A DNA stretch of 64,000 nucleotides from positions 1-64,000 of the forward strand of contig JALNZT010000020.1 in NCBI GenBank assembly GCA_023229135.1. Direction: 5' to 3'. Source of the stretch: Bacteroidales bacterium. Lineage in GTDB: Bacteria > Bacteroidota > Bacteroidia > Bacteroidales > F082. Each line of letters starts with the position of its first letter. The stretch's first letter is position 1. Position numbers and translations under genes: made by a program. This document shows positions 1-8,641 of the stretch, in pieces. The notes beneath the pieces were generated by a model. It made no database searches, was not told where the DNA came from, and saw nothing but the letters and a program-made list of their open reading frames with translations.

Positions 1-2
1 TA

Positions 3-110
3 AACCGTCGAGAAGCACTTATCGAAGAAAAACGTTTAAAGAAACTCAACAGACGATCGCTTGAAAAGCTAATAAAAGAATACGTGCCTGTCATCTCGTC
101 AAGGCTTTGA
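3..110 (+). CDS. C-terminal end of an unknown protein (partial, cut by window edge)
   Basis: An open frame runs from the window edge to a TGA at 108-110 and encodes about 35 residues rich in Arg, Lys and Glu, with a REALIEEKRLKKLNRR-like segment. This resembles the REKxLKKxxR ... LI tail of small GIY-YIG nucleases, but the piece is too short to be sure. A 9-bp hairpin (94-102 with 107-115) overlaps the stop codon. No start is visible. Confidence 0.35.
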   Translation, partial: NRREALIEEKRLKKLNRRSLEKLIKEYVPVISSRL

Positions 111-465
111 CGAGACGGGTTCGAGTCCGGATCGCTTAGAATTCTTAAGAAACTTTCATTAATGAATAAAAACGCTTGTAAGACAATATGTTGCAGGCGT
201 TTTTGCATTTATGGATATTGCGAAATTGTACTAAATGCTCGACGCTGGTGTGATAATACCGTGCATAGTCAAAAAAAACGGATCAAACCACTCACGATTT
301 CATCACAATTAACTGCGTTTGAAAATCAATGATCTAAGAACTATATGTAGAATCAAAGGTGGACGACCGGTATCACTTTGGTTGACAATTTTGTAATCAA
401 GTGAGCAGAATTCCCCTTTGGGAATTAAATGGAATAATACCACCCAACGAATGGTCATATTCTAA
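111..465. other. Intergenic stretch, no gene seen
   Basis: Apart from the hairpin at 168-204 I see no open frame of believable length, RNA gene or repeat. A GGTTCGAGTCC string near 118-128 looks like a tRNA T-loop, but its flanks do not form a T-stem. Confidence 0.5.
168..204 (+). terminator. Terminator-like hairpin
   Basis: Arms at 168-178 and 194-204 pair over 11 positions with one G-U, and the right arm ends in a run of T. It could end transcription of the gene cut by the window edge. Confidence 0.45.
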
Positions 466-1268
466 CGCACTTTCAAAAGGGGTTTCAAATCTTCAAATTG
501 TGCATTTATGTTTATCCCAAATGCTTGTGCTATCATTGAAAAATACGATTGGTCATTTTTAAGTAAAATCACTTCTTCTTTTCCATGTATTACCTTCTTT
601 AAGTTGTTATTAAATAAAGTAATCATCCCATTTTTCACCGGGAGGGCAGCAACTCTCGCACTGACAAAAATAGAATTAGGGTTGGTGGATGTATAGTAAT
701 TTCCGTATTCGATATCTCCCGGGCAAACAAAGCTTAAGTCAAAACTATATAGGTTTCGCCATTCCTCGCCCTGTTTATGCTGAAGCATATAACCGAATAT
801 TTCATTGTCTATTAAACGATACGTATGATTTTCATGTATAATAGGTTCGTTGAAAACAAGAGGTATTGGAACCGGTGGTGATTCAGCACCGAATCCCAGG
901 TCAAGTAACCATCTTTTTCCTTCAATAGTTACTAAGCACACCTGATGACTTCTTCCGGTTGGTTTCCCGGTTATGTGCACGCGCCCTAACAAAGGTCGTG
1001 CTTCAAATCCAAACGCTTTAAGAGCCAATAAAAGAAGCCCATTAAGCTCTAAACAATATCCTCCACGCTTATTTCTGACCAACTTTTGAACCAAGGATTC
1101 GGGATCGAGAAGGATATTTCTGCCAAGGCAAATGTCGAAATTTTCAAAAGGAATTGAGGTATGTTGCGCATGGTGTATTGCCTTCAAACACCTGAAGTTT
1201 GTAGAAAGCTCACCATCAAAGTTTATTCGTTTTAAATATGCTTCTTTAGGAAATGTGAAATCACTCAT
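462..1268 (-). CDS. nat: Arylamine N-acetyltransferase
   Basis: Cytosolic enzyme that transfers acetyl groups from acetyl-CoA to arylamines or hydrazines. Counting from the ATG at 1268 the protein has 268 residues, and the Cys-His-Asp triad of the family is present: Cys72 in RGGYCLELN, His108 in GRSHQV, Asp123 in LLDLGFG. A frame can also open at a GTG at 1295, but the nine extra residues have no family counterpart, so I chose the ATG. The length fits the usual 250-280 residues. The gene stands alone between gene-poor stretches, so its physiological substrate cannot be read from context. Confidence 0.9.
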   Translation of the reverse strand: MSDFTFPKEAYLKRINFDGELSTNFRCLKAIHHAQHTSIPFENFDICLGRNILLDPESLVQKLVRNKRGGYCLELNGLLLLALKAFGFEARPLLGRVHITGKPTGRSHQVCLVTIEGKRWLLDLGFGAESPPVPIPLVFNEPIIHENHTYRLIDNEIFGYMLQHKQGEEWRNLYSFDLSFVCPGDIEYGNYYTSTNPNSIFVSARVAALPVKNGMITLFNNNLKKVIHGKEEVILLKNDQSYFSMIAQAFGININAQFEDLKPLLKVR

Positions 1269-1995
1269 TTTGATTGTCGTTAATTGCGCTAACACCCATT
1301 AGCAAATAAATACAATTATAAATACATAACAATCAGACTAATAACTATAAATACATGTTATTGCTTTCTTCTCTGCTATGCTGTTTTTTTTCGCTTTCAA
1401 AAGTAGAAATTATTTTCAATTACTTATAGGTAGAAGCAAGTACAATGTTAGTTAACGCTACCGGTTTTTCTTAACTCAAGGCTATAACCCACGTGTTCAT
1501 TCCTAACCAAAACCGTGGATCAAAATCCAACTTTGCGCGTCTAGATATATACCGGAGCGCATCTTTCAACGAAGCATACTCACTGTAATATACGCAATCA
1601 TCAACCAATACTTATTATCAAAATCCATACTTTAGATTGGGATTTCCGGTAATTAGGTAGATGTTGGGCTTTAGCCCTGTCAATCACTTTAACCCAAAAG
1701 AGCCGCACTTACATAGCTTACATGTTGTATTGTAAGCCAATTTCTACAAAAGTTCATTCTCGTCAAGTCTACTGTTAAGACTTATTTTCGAAACTCTCCA
1801 ATTCTCATAACTCCGCACCCCAATTTCTCACCTTCCGGGAGCTTTCGGGACTCAACCGTCAACGCGAAATCCCTTAAAAAAAGCCACCTCATTATTTCTC
1901 CATTAATCGTAACTTGCAGCCCTATTTTAAAACTTATTTGGATTCACCTTGTTTATCCGATTGCTCACAAATTTATTTTTCAAAACTGATCACTC
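1269..1995. other. Gene-poor intergenic stretch
   Basis: About 730 bases with stops in all frames. A small palindrome GGGCTTTAGCCC lies at 1673-1684, and its complementary-centre form GGGCTAAAGCCC occurs again at 45229-45240. Nothing else could be recognised; it may be decayed sequence plus the leader of lpxD. Confidence 0.5.
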
Positions 1996-3039
1996 ATGGA
2001 ATTTACTGCATCGCAGATAGCTGAACTTTTAGGAGGCACAGTGGAAGGAAATCCCGAAGCTACAGTTTCCAATGTTTCCAAAATTGAAGAAGGAAAACCC
2101 GGAACGCTAAGCTTTTTGGCCAACATAAAATACACCCATTATCTCTACGAAACACAGGCCAGTATTGTAATTGTTAACAAGGACTTTAAGGCCGAAAAAA
2201 CTTTTTCTACCACGCTTATCCGCGTTGATGATGCCTATGCTGCCTTTGCACAGCTGCTGGATGTTTATCAGCAATACAAGAACAACAAAACCGGCGTTTC
2301 TTCACTGGCTTTTATCAGCAAAACAAGTAGTTATGGCGAAGGACTTTATGCCGGTGAGTTTGCGTATATAGGCGAAAATGTAAAGATTGGCCAGAATGTA
2401 AAACTCTATCCTCAGGTTTATATTGGCGACGACTGCATTATCGGTGATGAGACCATTATCTATCCGGGCGTCAAACTCTATGCAGGAACTGTTGTTGGGC
2501 GTTTTTGCGTGCTTCATGCCGGAGCGGTGTTGGGTAGCGATGGCTTTGGCTTTGCACCTCAATCCGACAATCATTACAAAAAAGTGCCACAAATTGGTCA
2601 GGTCATCCTCGAGGATTATGTGGATATTGGTGCCAATACCACCATCGACAGAGCCACTCTTGGCGCTACAATTATTAGAAAAGGCGTGAAGTTAGACAAC
2701 CTGATTCAGGTGGCACACAACGTAGAAATCGGCGAAAACACGGTGATGGCAGCACAAACCGGCATCAGCGGCTCTACCAAGATAGGTAAAAACAATATGT
2801 TTGGCGGACAGGTTGGTCTTGCCGGTCACCTCACCATTGCCGATGGCGTGAAGCTGGCTGCGCAGTCTGGCGTGGGTACCAGCATCCGTAAAGAAGACGA
2901 AATTTACATGGGTTCACCGGCCATTCCGGCCGACGAATATAAGCGTTTATATATGCACTACCGCCGCTTAGAAAGGCTTACAAAGAGAATGGACGACCTG
3001 CAACAACAGCTCAATGTGTTAAAAGACAAACAGCCATAG
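1996..3039 (+). CDS. lpxD: UDP-3-O-acylglucosamine N-acyltransferase LpxD
   Basis: Third step of lipid A synthesis: adds the N-linked 3-hydroxyacyl chain from acyl-ACP to UDP-3-O-acyl-glucosamine, in the cytosol. The 347-residue protein has the N-terminal LpxD uridine-binding domain (about 1-100), then a left-handed beta-helix of repeated [IV]G-x4 hexapeptides (about 105-310), and a C-terminal helix. The likely catalytic histidine is His241 in QVAHNVEIG. It begins the lpxD - lpxC/fabZ - lpxA block, the order typical of Bacteroidetes. Confidence 0.97.
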   Translation: MEFTASQIAELLGGTVEGNPEATVSNVSKIEEGKPGTLSFLANIKYTHYLYETQASIVIVNKDFKAEKTFSTTLIRVDDAYAAFAQLLDVYQQYKNNKTGVSSLAFISKTSSYGEGLYAGEFAYIGENVKIGQNVKLYPQVYIGDDCIIGDETIIYPGVKLYAGTVVGRFCVLHAGAVLGSDGFGFAPQSDNHYKKVPQIGQVILEDYVDIGANTTIDRATLGATIIRKGVKLDNLIQVAHNVEIGENTVMAAQTGISGSTKIGKNNMFGGQVGLAGHLTIADGVKLAAQSGVGTSIRKEDEIYMGSPAIPADEYKRLYMHYRRLERLTKRMDDLQQQLNVLKDKQP

Positions 3040-3062
3040 CTGGTTTATTCGGTTAAATAATT

Positions 3063-3070
3063 TACTTTTG
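3063..3070 (+). promoter_or_regulatory. Candidate -7 box TACTTTTG
   Basis: Exact match to the Bacteroidetes TAnnTTTG -7 element, 40 bases before the lpxC/fabZ start. No clear TTG box is seen at the usual distance upstream. Confidence 0.4.
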
Positions 3071-3110
3071 CCCCATCTTTTGACTATTATTAAGGTTACG
3101 TCAATAGCTT

Positions 3111-4502
3111 ATGACAGATAATCAATGTACTATAAAAAGTGTTGTCAGCGTTAGCGGCACTGGCTTGCATACCGGACAGCACGGAACGATCAGCTTTCAC
3201 CCCGCTCCGGTCAATCACGGCATAAAGATTCGGCGAATTGACCTGGAAGGAAAACCGGTAATTGATGCCGTTGTGGCTAACGTGGTGGATACAGCTCGCG
3301 GCACTACGCTGCAACAAAACGGTGCGCGTGTTTATACCATCGAGCATGTGCTGGCGGCCTGCACCGGATTGGGTGTCGACAACCTGATGGTTGAATTGGA
3401 TATGGACGAAATTCCTATTCGCGACGGCAGTTCGCATTTTTTTGTGGAAGCCCTCGAAAAAGCCGGAATCCAGGTACAAAATGCAGCACGGGAATATATC
3501 GTGATCAAAAAGCCTATTCATTATTCAAATAAGGAAAAAGGCTTTGAGCTGAGCATCACGCCTTGCGACACTTTCAAAGTTGACGTAACAATCGACTACG
3601 GAACTGAAGTGCTTGGTGTTCAGTATGCAGAGCTGCATGATATACGAAAGTTTAAAGATGAAATTGCGCCATGCCGTACTTTCGTCTTTCTCCACGAGCT
3701 GGAATACCTGCTTAAAAATAAACTTATCAAGGGTGGCGATTTGAGTAACGCCATCGTGTTTGTAAACAGAAAAGTGAGCCAGGAAGAACTGGATCGCCTC
3801 GCTGATCTGTTTAAAAAACCTAAGGTAAAGGTCAAAGATGAAGGCATTTTAAACAATCTCGACCTTCATTTTGAAAATGAACCTGCCCGACATAAATTAT
3901 TAGACGTTATCGGCGACTTGAGCTTGCTGGGCAAACGCATCAAAGGACATGTAAAAGCCTTCAGACCTGGTCATTATGCTAATACTGAGTTTGCTAAATT
4001 AATTATAGAAGAATCAAAGAAATCGATCATGCTTAAAGAACCTCCATTTGATTTAAACCAGGAACCGGTTTATGACATCATGCAGATTCAAAAAATCTTG
4101 CCACACAGACCTCCTTTTTTATTGATTGATAAGATTTTAGAAGTGACTGAGGATCACATCCTCGGTGTGAAAAATGTTACCATGAACGAGCCGTTCTTCG
4201 TTGGGCATTTTCCACAAGAACCTGTGATGCCCGGCGTGCTACAAATTGAGGCCATGGCCCAAACAGGAGGTATTTTCGTATTGCACGCTATGCCCGACCC
4301 TGAAAATTATATTACCTATTTCCTCAAAATTGAAGAAGCAAGGTTTCGGCACAAGGTAGTGCCTGGAGATACCTTGGTTTTTGCGCTGGAGCTAACTTCA
4401 CCGATCCGTCGGGGCATATGCAATATGAGAGGTATTGCTTATGTTGGAAATAAAGTGGTTGCCGAAGCAAAACTGATGGCTCAGATCACTAAAAAACAAT
4501 AG
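3111..4502 (+). CDS. lpxC-fabZ: Fused UDP-3-O-acyl-GlcNAc deacetylase / 3-hydroxyacyl-ACP dehydratase (LpxC-FabZ)
   Basis: Two enzymes in one chain of 463 residues. The N-terminal part (about 1-305) is the zinc deacetylase LpxC, the committed step of lipid A synthesis; zinc ligands His79 (IEHVLAA), His261 and Asp265 (RHKLLDVIGD) and catalytic His288 (RPGHYANTEF) are present. The C-terminal part (about 320-463) is a hot-dog dehydratase of the FabZ type with His366 (GHFPQEPVMPG) and Glu380 (QIEAMAQ). The fusion is well known in Bacteroidetes and couples lipid A and fatty acid supply. Confidence 0.97.
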   Translation: MTDNQCTIKSVVSVSGTGLHTGQHGTISFHPAPVNHGIKIRRIDLEGKPVIDAVVANVVDTARGTTLQQNGARVYTIEHVLAACTGLGVDNLMVELDMDEIPIRDGSSHFFVEALEKAGIQVQNAAREYIVIKKPIHYSNKEKGFELSITPCDTFKVDVTIDYGTEVLGVQYAELHDIRKFKDEIAPCRTFVFLHELEYLLKNKLIKGGDLSNAIVFVNRKVSQEELDRLADLFKKPKVKVKDEGILNNLDLHFENEPARHKLLDVIGDLSLLGKRIKGHVKAFRPGHYANTEFAKLIIEESKKSIMLKEPPFDLNQEPVYDIMQIQKILPHRPPFLLIDKILEVTEDHILGVKNVTMNEPFFVGHFPQEPVMPGVLQIEAMAQTGGIFVLHAMPDPENYITYFLKIEEARFRHKVVPGDTLVFALELTSPIRRGICNMRGIAYVGNKVVAEAKLMAQITKKQ

Positions 4503-4523
4503 TCTAATCAATCAAATTTTGCC

Positions 4524-5318
4524 ATGAATCAGCCCCTAGCATACGTTCATCCGCAGGCCAAAATCGCCAATAACGTGGTGATTGAGCCTTTTGTAAATAT
4601 TGAAAAAAACGTTGTCATCGAAGAAGGTACCTGGATTGGATCTAATGTAACCATCATGGAAGGTGCCCGCATCGGCAAAAACTGCCGTATATATCCCGGA
4701 GCGGTTATTTCTGCTGCCCCACAGGATTTGAAATATGGCGGCGAAGAAACTATCGTAAGGATTGGCAACAACACCACGATTCGCGAATTTGTTACCATCA
4801 ACAGGGGAACAAAAGCCAATTGGGAAACCATTGTGGGCGACAACTGCCTGTTGATGGCTTATGTGCATGTCGCACACGATTGTATCATTGGCAACAATGT
4901 CATTCTGGCCAATGCTGCTACACTGGCCGGCCATATCACCGTTGACGACTGGGCGATTATTGGTGGCCTGGCAGCGGTGCATCAATTTGTGCAAATTGGC
5001 GCACACTCAATGATTAGCGGCGGTAGTATGGCACGCAAAGATGTGCCGCCTTATACCAAAGCTGGTCGCGAGCCGCTTGCGTATGTTGGTGTAAACTCTA
5101 TCGGACTGCGCCGCCGCGGATTTACTGACGAACGCATCAATGCCATACAAGATATTTATCGTATCATTTACCTCAAAGGAAAAAACGTGTCGCAGGCTGT
5201 AAACTATATCGGCACCAATTTTCCGGTATCGCGTGAGCGCGACGAGATTCTGAGCTTTATCTCCAACTCTACACGCGGTATTATGAAAGGTTATGGCAGG
5301 CTGCGTGAGCGCGAATAG
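4524..5318 (+). CDS. lpxA: Acyl-ACP--UDP-GlcNAc O-acyltransferase LpxA
   Basis: First acyltransferase of lipid A synthesis. The 264-residue chain is almost entirely a left-handed beta-helix of hexapeptide repeats followed by a helical C-terminal domain. The catalytic histidine is His118 in VHVAHDC. Length matches the family (about 260). The gap to lpxC/fabZ is 21 bases, so the two are probably cotranscribed. Confidence 0.97.
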   Translation: MNQPLAYVHPQAKIANNVVIEPFVNIEKNVVIEEGTWIGSNVTIMEGARIGKNCRIYPGAVISAAPQDLKYGGEETIVRIGNNTTIREFVTINRGTKANWETIVGDNCLLMAYVHVAHDCIIGNNVILANAATLAGHITVDDWAIIGGLAAVHQFVQIGAHSMISGGSMARKDVPPYTKAGREPLAYVGVNSIGLRRRGFTDERINAIQDIYRIIYLKGKNVSQAVNYIGTNFPVSRERDEILSFISNSTRGIMKGYGRLRERE

Positions 5319-5391
5319 TACTTAAAAAGTTTTTTAACTTTACTTTCAACCTTTTAGAGTCTAATCTTTTTTTTGTAAAAAAACTTGTCTT

Positions 5392-5805
5392 ATGGCGTTT
5401 TTATTCTCAAACCGTCCTTATAATGCGCTTTTCTCAATCTGGTTGTTTATCAACAGAGTAGGTGTTTCCGCTTTTATGCTTACACACGGCTACCCAAAAC
5501 TTTTGATGCTGCTTGATGGCCGCACCGAAAGTTTTTCCGATCCGCTTGGCGTGGGAAGTTTGGCCTCGCTGATTTTAGCCGTACTCACCGAAGTTGTCGC
5601 TTCCGTATTCTTGATTTTGGGCTTATTCAGCCGTTTTTCGGCACTCGCCCTGTTCATCACGATGGCCGTAGCCGTATTTGTCGTGCATGCCGCCGATCCT
5701 TTTGGTACTTTGGAAAAAGCCTTGCTTTACCTGTTCGCCTACCTGAATATTATCGTTTTAGGCCCTGGAAAGTTTAGCATTGATGCCGTTTTGAGTAAGC
5801 GGTAA
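5392..5805 (+). CDS. DoxX family membrane protein
   Basis: 137 residues with four predicted membrane helices and the early R-x-G-V/L-x-F-x-x-H-G-x-x-K-L pattern of DoxX proteins (here NRVGVSAFMLTHGYPKL). The family is linked loosely to redox and quinone functions, but most members have no defined role. It follows lpxA by 73 bases and is separated from the convergent peptidase gene by a hairpin at 5871-5907. Confidence 0.8.
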   Translation: MAFLFSNRPYNALFSIWLFINRVGVSAFMLTHGYPKLLMLLDGRTESFSDPLGVGSLASLILAVLTEVVASVFLILGLFSRFSALALFITMAVAVFVVHAADPFGTLEKALLYLFAYLNIIVLGPGKFSIDAVLSKR

Positions 5806-5870
5806 AGCCGTAAATTATTTCACGAAAAGCTTCCTCTGTCCAAGTGCAGCATCAAATATATTGGAGTTAT

Positions 5871-5907
5871 GGAGTGATGGAGTGTTGACCCATTCCTCCA
5901 TCACTCC
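5871..5907. terminator. Inverted repeat between convergent genes
   Basis: Perfect 12-base arms GGAGTGATGGAG (5871-5882) and CTCCATCACTCC (5896-5907) with a 13-base loop lie between the ends of the DoxX gene and the minus-strand peptidase gene. Probably a bidirectional terminator, although there is no strong T-run. Confidence 0.55.
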
Positions 5908-5963
5908 AATCCTCCATTTTCACATAGCGAAGACCAGCTTGGTCGATTAATTAGCCATTAAAC

Positions 5964-8006
5964 TTACTTCATCGCTTTCACGGCTTGCTGTGCCGATTCA
6001 ATCATAGGTTTTACAGAAATGTGTTCGCCAACAGCACCCATCATCCAATATTGTGGGATTACACGTCCTTGCGTGAAAGCGCGGTAAACCTCATCGGCAA
6101 AGTCTTTGTCTTTGATGTATTGGCCAAACTGAAACTCGATCAACTGGCCAATGGGATAGGCAGAAAGATAAAGCGGATTGTCGATCATGTGTGAGTAAAC
6201 AGCCAGAATTGGTTCGTCCTTTATGCCAAAAACAGGTGCGAAATAGGTGTTCCAAACTTCTTTTGCGATGCCGTTTACAGCCAGTTTCAAGGCTTCGGCA
6301 TCTGTACCCGGGTTGTCATATAGCCATTTCCAAACCCGGATATCCACCAGCGAAACACCCATAATTTCGTAGTTTGACCACAGCTGATCCAACGCTGCAA
6401 GATTGGCTGTTTCCGTGTTTTCTGTTTCCATGCCCAGCAGCTCCAAATCACGCGCCTGAAAAGCAAAGGCCAGCGCCTCGGTAAAGGAGGTGTTCGGAAC
6501 GCCATTCAGCATATAATAATCCACATCGTAGAGCGAAATAGTTTGCTCCACATTGTGTCCAAACTCGTGAATCGCAATATTATAGCCTTTGTAATCCATG
6601 CCGTTTTCGCCAATTCGGGTGCGCAAACGGGCTTTATCGCCTTTCATTGCTGCTCCCCAGGCGTGTCCGGCTCCCCGAGAAGGATCAACCGCAACGCGCG
6701 ATGCCAGTGAGTAGGCGCTGTCTTTGGGGAAGCCGAGCTTGATTAAAATATTGGGCAGATCCGCCTCGAAAGCGGCTTTGTCTGGGTATTTTTTCTGTAG
6801 CAAAGCATCAATTTTTTCCATGTCCAAAGAAGCCCTGGTTTTGAAACCGTCGTACCAGATATCCCACGGCTGTAGCTTACGCCCCATGCGCTTCTCAATA
6901 ATTTTACCAATATCTTTCAGTACCGGACTGCGCAGCAATTCGATAAATAAATCTTCTACATCGTCCACTGGAATTTCCATGCTTTCGTCAAACTGGCGCG
7001 TGATATAGCTGGGTGCGCTGGGCGAATAGTCGTCAATGGCGCGCAGTGCTTCGTACAAACCGAGCAAATGTTGATAACGTGTGTTTGGCTCAAAAGTATA
7101 GCGCATGGTGGCACCGTCTTTTTGCAGGTTATTGGTTGCCGGATTCCACAGGTAATCGTCTTTGTTAATCACTTCCAGCGGGATTTCCTGACTGATGATG
7201 CGTTTCATCACTTCGTAAATAATGGCTTGCTTTTCCAAACCATCTTTGTTGGCGTATTGCGATTTTAGCTCGTCGCGTAGTCCCCAATGGGTAATCAGTT
7301 TGAGGTCTTCTGCAAAAAGCGGGACATTTTTGTCATTACGTAAATTACCCATAAATATATTGTAATCAGAAATATAGGCGTCGGCATTGGTGGAAAGCTG
7401 TGCATAGTTTTGAAGCAAGTTGGCGGGAACGCGCGAGGTAAAAATATCTCCCATCCGGGCATAAGCCCATTCCAACCGTGACCATTTGTCGGCCATAGCA
7501 GTTTTTTCTGACAGCGAAAAATGTGGGAAATTCAATACGGTGATAAAAGCCAGCTTGTTGGCGAAAAAGTCGCTACTCAGATGCGCTCCGGCACTGTAAC
7601 CGCCAAAAATCAGGTCGATGGGCAAAACCTCGCCTTCGTCTACGTGAAGTGGGGTTTTTAGGCCAACGCTGAGCTTGTTAAAACTGCCCCAGAGTAGCTC
7701 GAAATTGTCCTGCATACGCGCAAAAGTTGCTTCCCTTTCGTTGGCGTTTTTGGCGTTGTATGTCGTGCAAAGTTTTGCAAAATCTGCCATGCTGCCGTCT
7801 TCGGGCTGCCACAATGCCGCTGCCTGTTTCACACCATTTTCAATGCGCTGATGTTGATCGGTGGCAGATTGCTGCTGGAGGCTTTTGATAAGGCTGTTAA
7901 GCACTTCCTCTTTTGTGTTTTTGTCTTGTCCGATTGCACTTTGATTGATGGCGAAAACACCGAAAACGATAATCATAACTGTAAAAATTGAACTTATTTT
8001 TTTCAT
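5964..8006 (-). CDS. Secreted HEFGH zinc metallopeptidase, family uncertain
   Basis: 680 residues with an N-terminal signal peptide (about 1-26, no lipobox cysteine), so exported to the periplasm. A HEFGH zinc motif at residues 480-484 is followed by a Glu in SFTEALAFAF at residue 510, the spacing expected of a gluzincin third ligand. The upstream region is mostly helical, and the general arrangement recalls M2/M3-like peptidases, but I do not recognise the exact family. No neighbour hints at a substrate. The Bacteroidetes-style signal and full-length frame suggest a functional enzyme. Confidence 0.75.
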   Translation of the reverse strand: MKKISSIFTVMIIVFGVFAINQSAIGQDKNTKEEVLNSLIKSLQQQSATDQHQRIENGVKQAAALWQPEDGSMADFAKLCTTYNAKNANEREATFARMQDNFELLWGSFNKLSVGLKTPLHVDEGEVLPIDLIFGGYSAGAHLSSDFFANKLAFITVLNFPHFSLSEKTAMADKWSRLEWAYARMGDIFTSRVPANLLQNYAQLSTNADAYISDYNIFMGNLRNDKNVPLFAEDLKLITHWGLRDELKSQYANKDGLEKQAIIYEVMKRIISQEIPLEVINKDDYLWNPATNNLQKDGATMRYTFEPNTRYQHLLGLYEALRAIDDYSPSAPSYITRQFDESMEIPVDDVEDLFIELLRSPVLKDIGKIIEKRMGRKLQPWDIWYDGFKTRASLDMEKIDALLQKKYPDKAAFEADLPNILIKLGFPKDSAYSLASRVAVDPSRGAGHAWGAAMKGDKARLRTRIGENGMDYKGYNIAIHEFGHNVEQTISLYDVDYYMLNGVPNTSFTEALAFAFQARDLELLGMETENTETANLAALDQLWSNYEIMGVSLVDIRVWKWLYDNPGTDAEALKLAVNGIAKEVWNTYFAPVFGIKDEPILAVYSHMIDNPLYLSAYPIGQLIEFQFGQYIKDKDFADEVYRAFTQGRVIPQYWMMGAVGEHISVKPMIESAQQAVKAMK

Positions 8007-8057
8007 CTGTTTTATGGTTTGAAGATTAAATATAAGGTGAGAATGAAAGGGTATTGA

Positions 8058-8468
8058 TTATTTCTTTTTGATAAGAAACTTTTCGGCTACAAAGCCACCA
8101 AAAAATGCGAAAGGAATAAACAGGGCCAGACTAAAAATGATAAACCACAGTGGATGAGGGATTAACAGTACATTGACCAATCCTCCCAAAAGCAATATAA
8201 AGCCCGAAATCAATGCCAGTGATTTGAGTCGGCTAATAAATGCACTGGTAAATCCCGCGATAAAAGAGCCAAGCATATAGGCCAGTAAAACCATCAACAT
8301 CGACGGCAGTGGAATCATTTCGTAGGCCAAATCGTTTGTGTACATTTCTTCATCCAGAACAAGGTTTACAGGATTTGGGAATAGTTCTTGTCCCAGGTAT
8401 TCTATAGAGGCTATAGTCAGCATTCCAAATATGATACCGGCGAGTAGGGCGATGATGTTGCGTAGCAT
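8058..8468 (-). CDS. Four-helix membrane protein, unknown function
   Basis: Small hydrophobic protein with four predicted membrane helices and glycine-rich turns such as GSFIAG, and a short lysine-rich C-terminus (FLIKKK). The ATG at 8468 (MLRNIIALLAG) puts the first helix directly at the N-terminus; an in-frame ATG at 8483 would add five residues. It precedes the metallopeptidase on the same strand with a gap of about 50 bases, so they may be cotranscribed. No function can be assigned. Confidence 0.7.
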   Translation of the reverse strand: MLRNIIALLAGIIFGMLTIASIEYLGQELFPNPVNLVLDEEMYTNDLAYEMIPLPSMLMVLLAYMLGSFIAGFTSAFISRLKSLALISGFILLLGGLVNVLLIPHPLWFIIFSLALFIPFAFFGGFVAEKFLIKKK

Positions 8469-8542
8469 AATTCTTTTTTGCAATAATACGAAAGATTTGG
8501 TCAGGAAGGCAAGGTTTACGGGAAAGCAACTGGTTCACAGCC

Positions 8543-8590
8543 AGTGAGGGTGCGACTATCCGGCAACAACCAAAAGTCGTGTCCTGACTT
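8543..8590. repeat. Hairpin repeat related to the tandem element at 19187
   Basis: The left arm at 8543-8558 matches AGTCAGGGTGCGACTA of the 19.2-kb repeat at 15 of 16 positions, and the right arm at 74-90 (AGTCGTGTCCTGACT) resembles its partner. The intergenic stretch 8484-8641 holds nothing else I can name. Confidence 0.6.
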
Positions 8591-8641
8591 TAAGTTGATG
8601 GGTAATATTGTGTAGATTATACAGCTTTCTCGGAGATGCGC

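Noticed and set aside
94..135. tRNA 3' end suggested by GGTTCGAGTCC
   Set aside because: The bases around the loop do not form a five-pair T-stem, there is no acceptor or anticodon arm, and a coding frame ends through this region.
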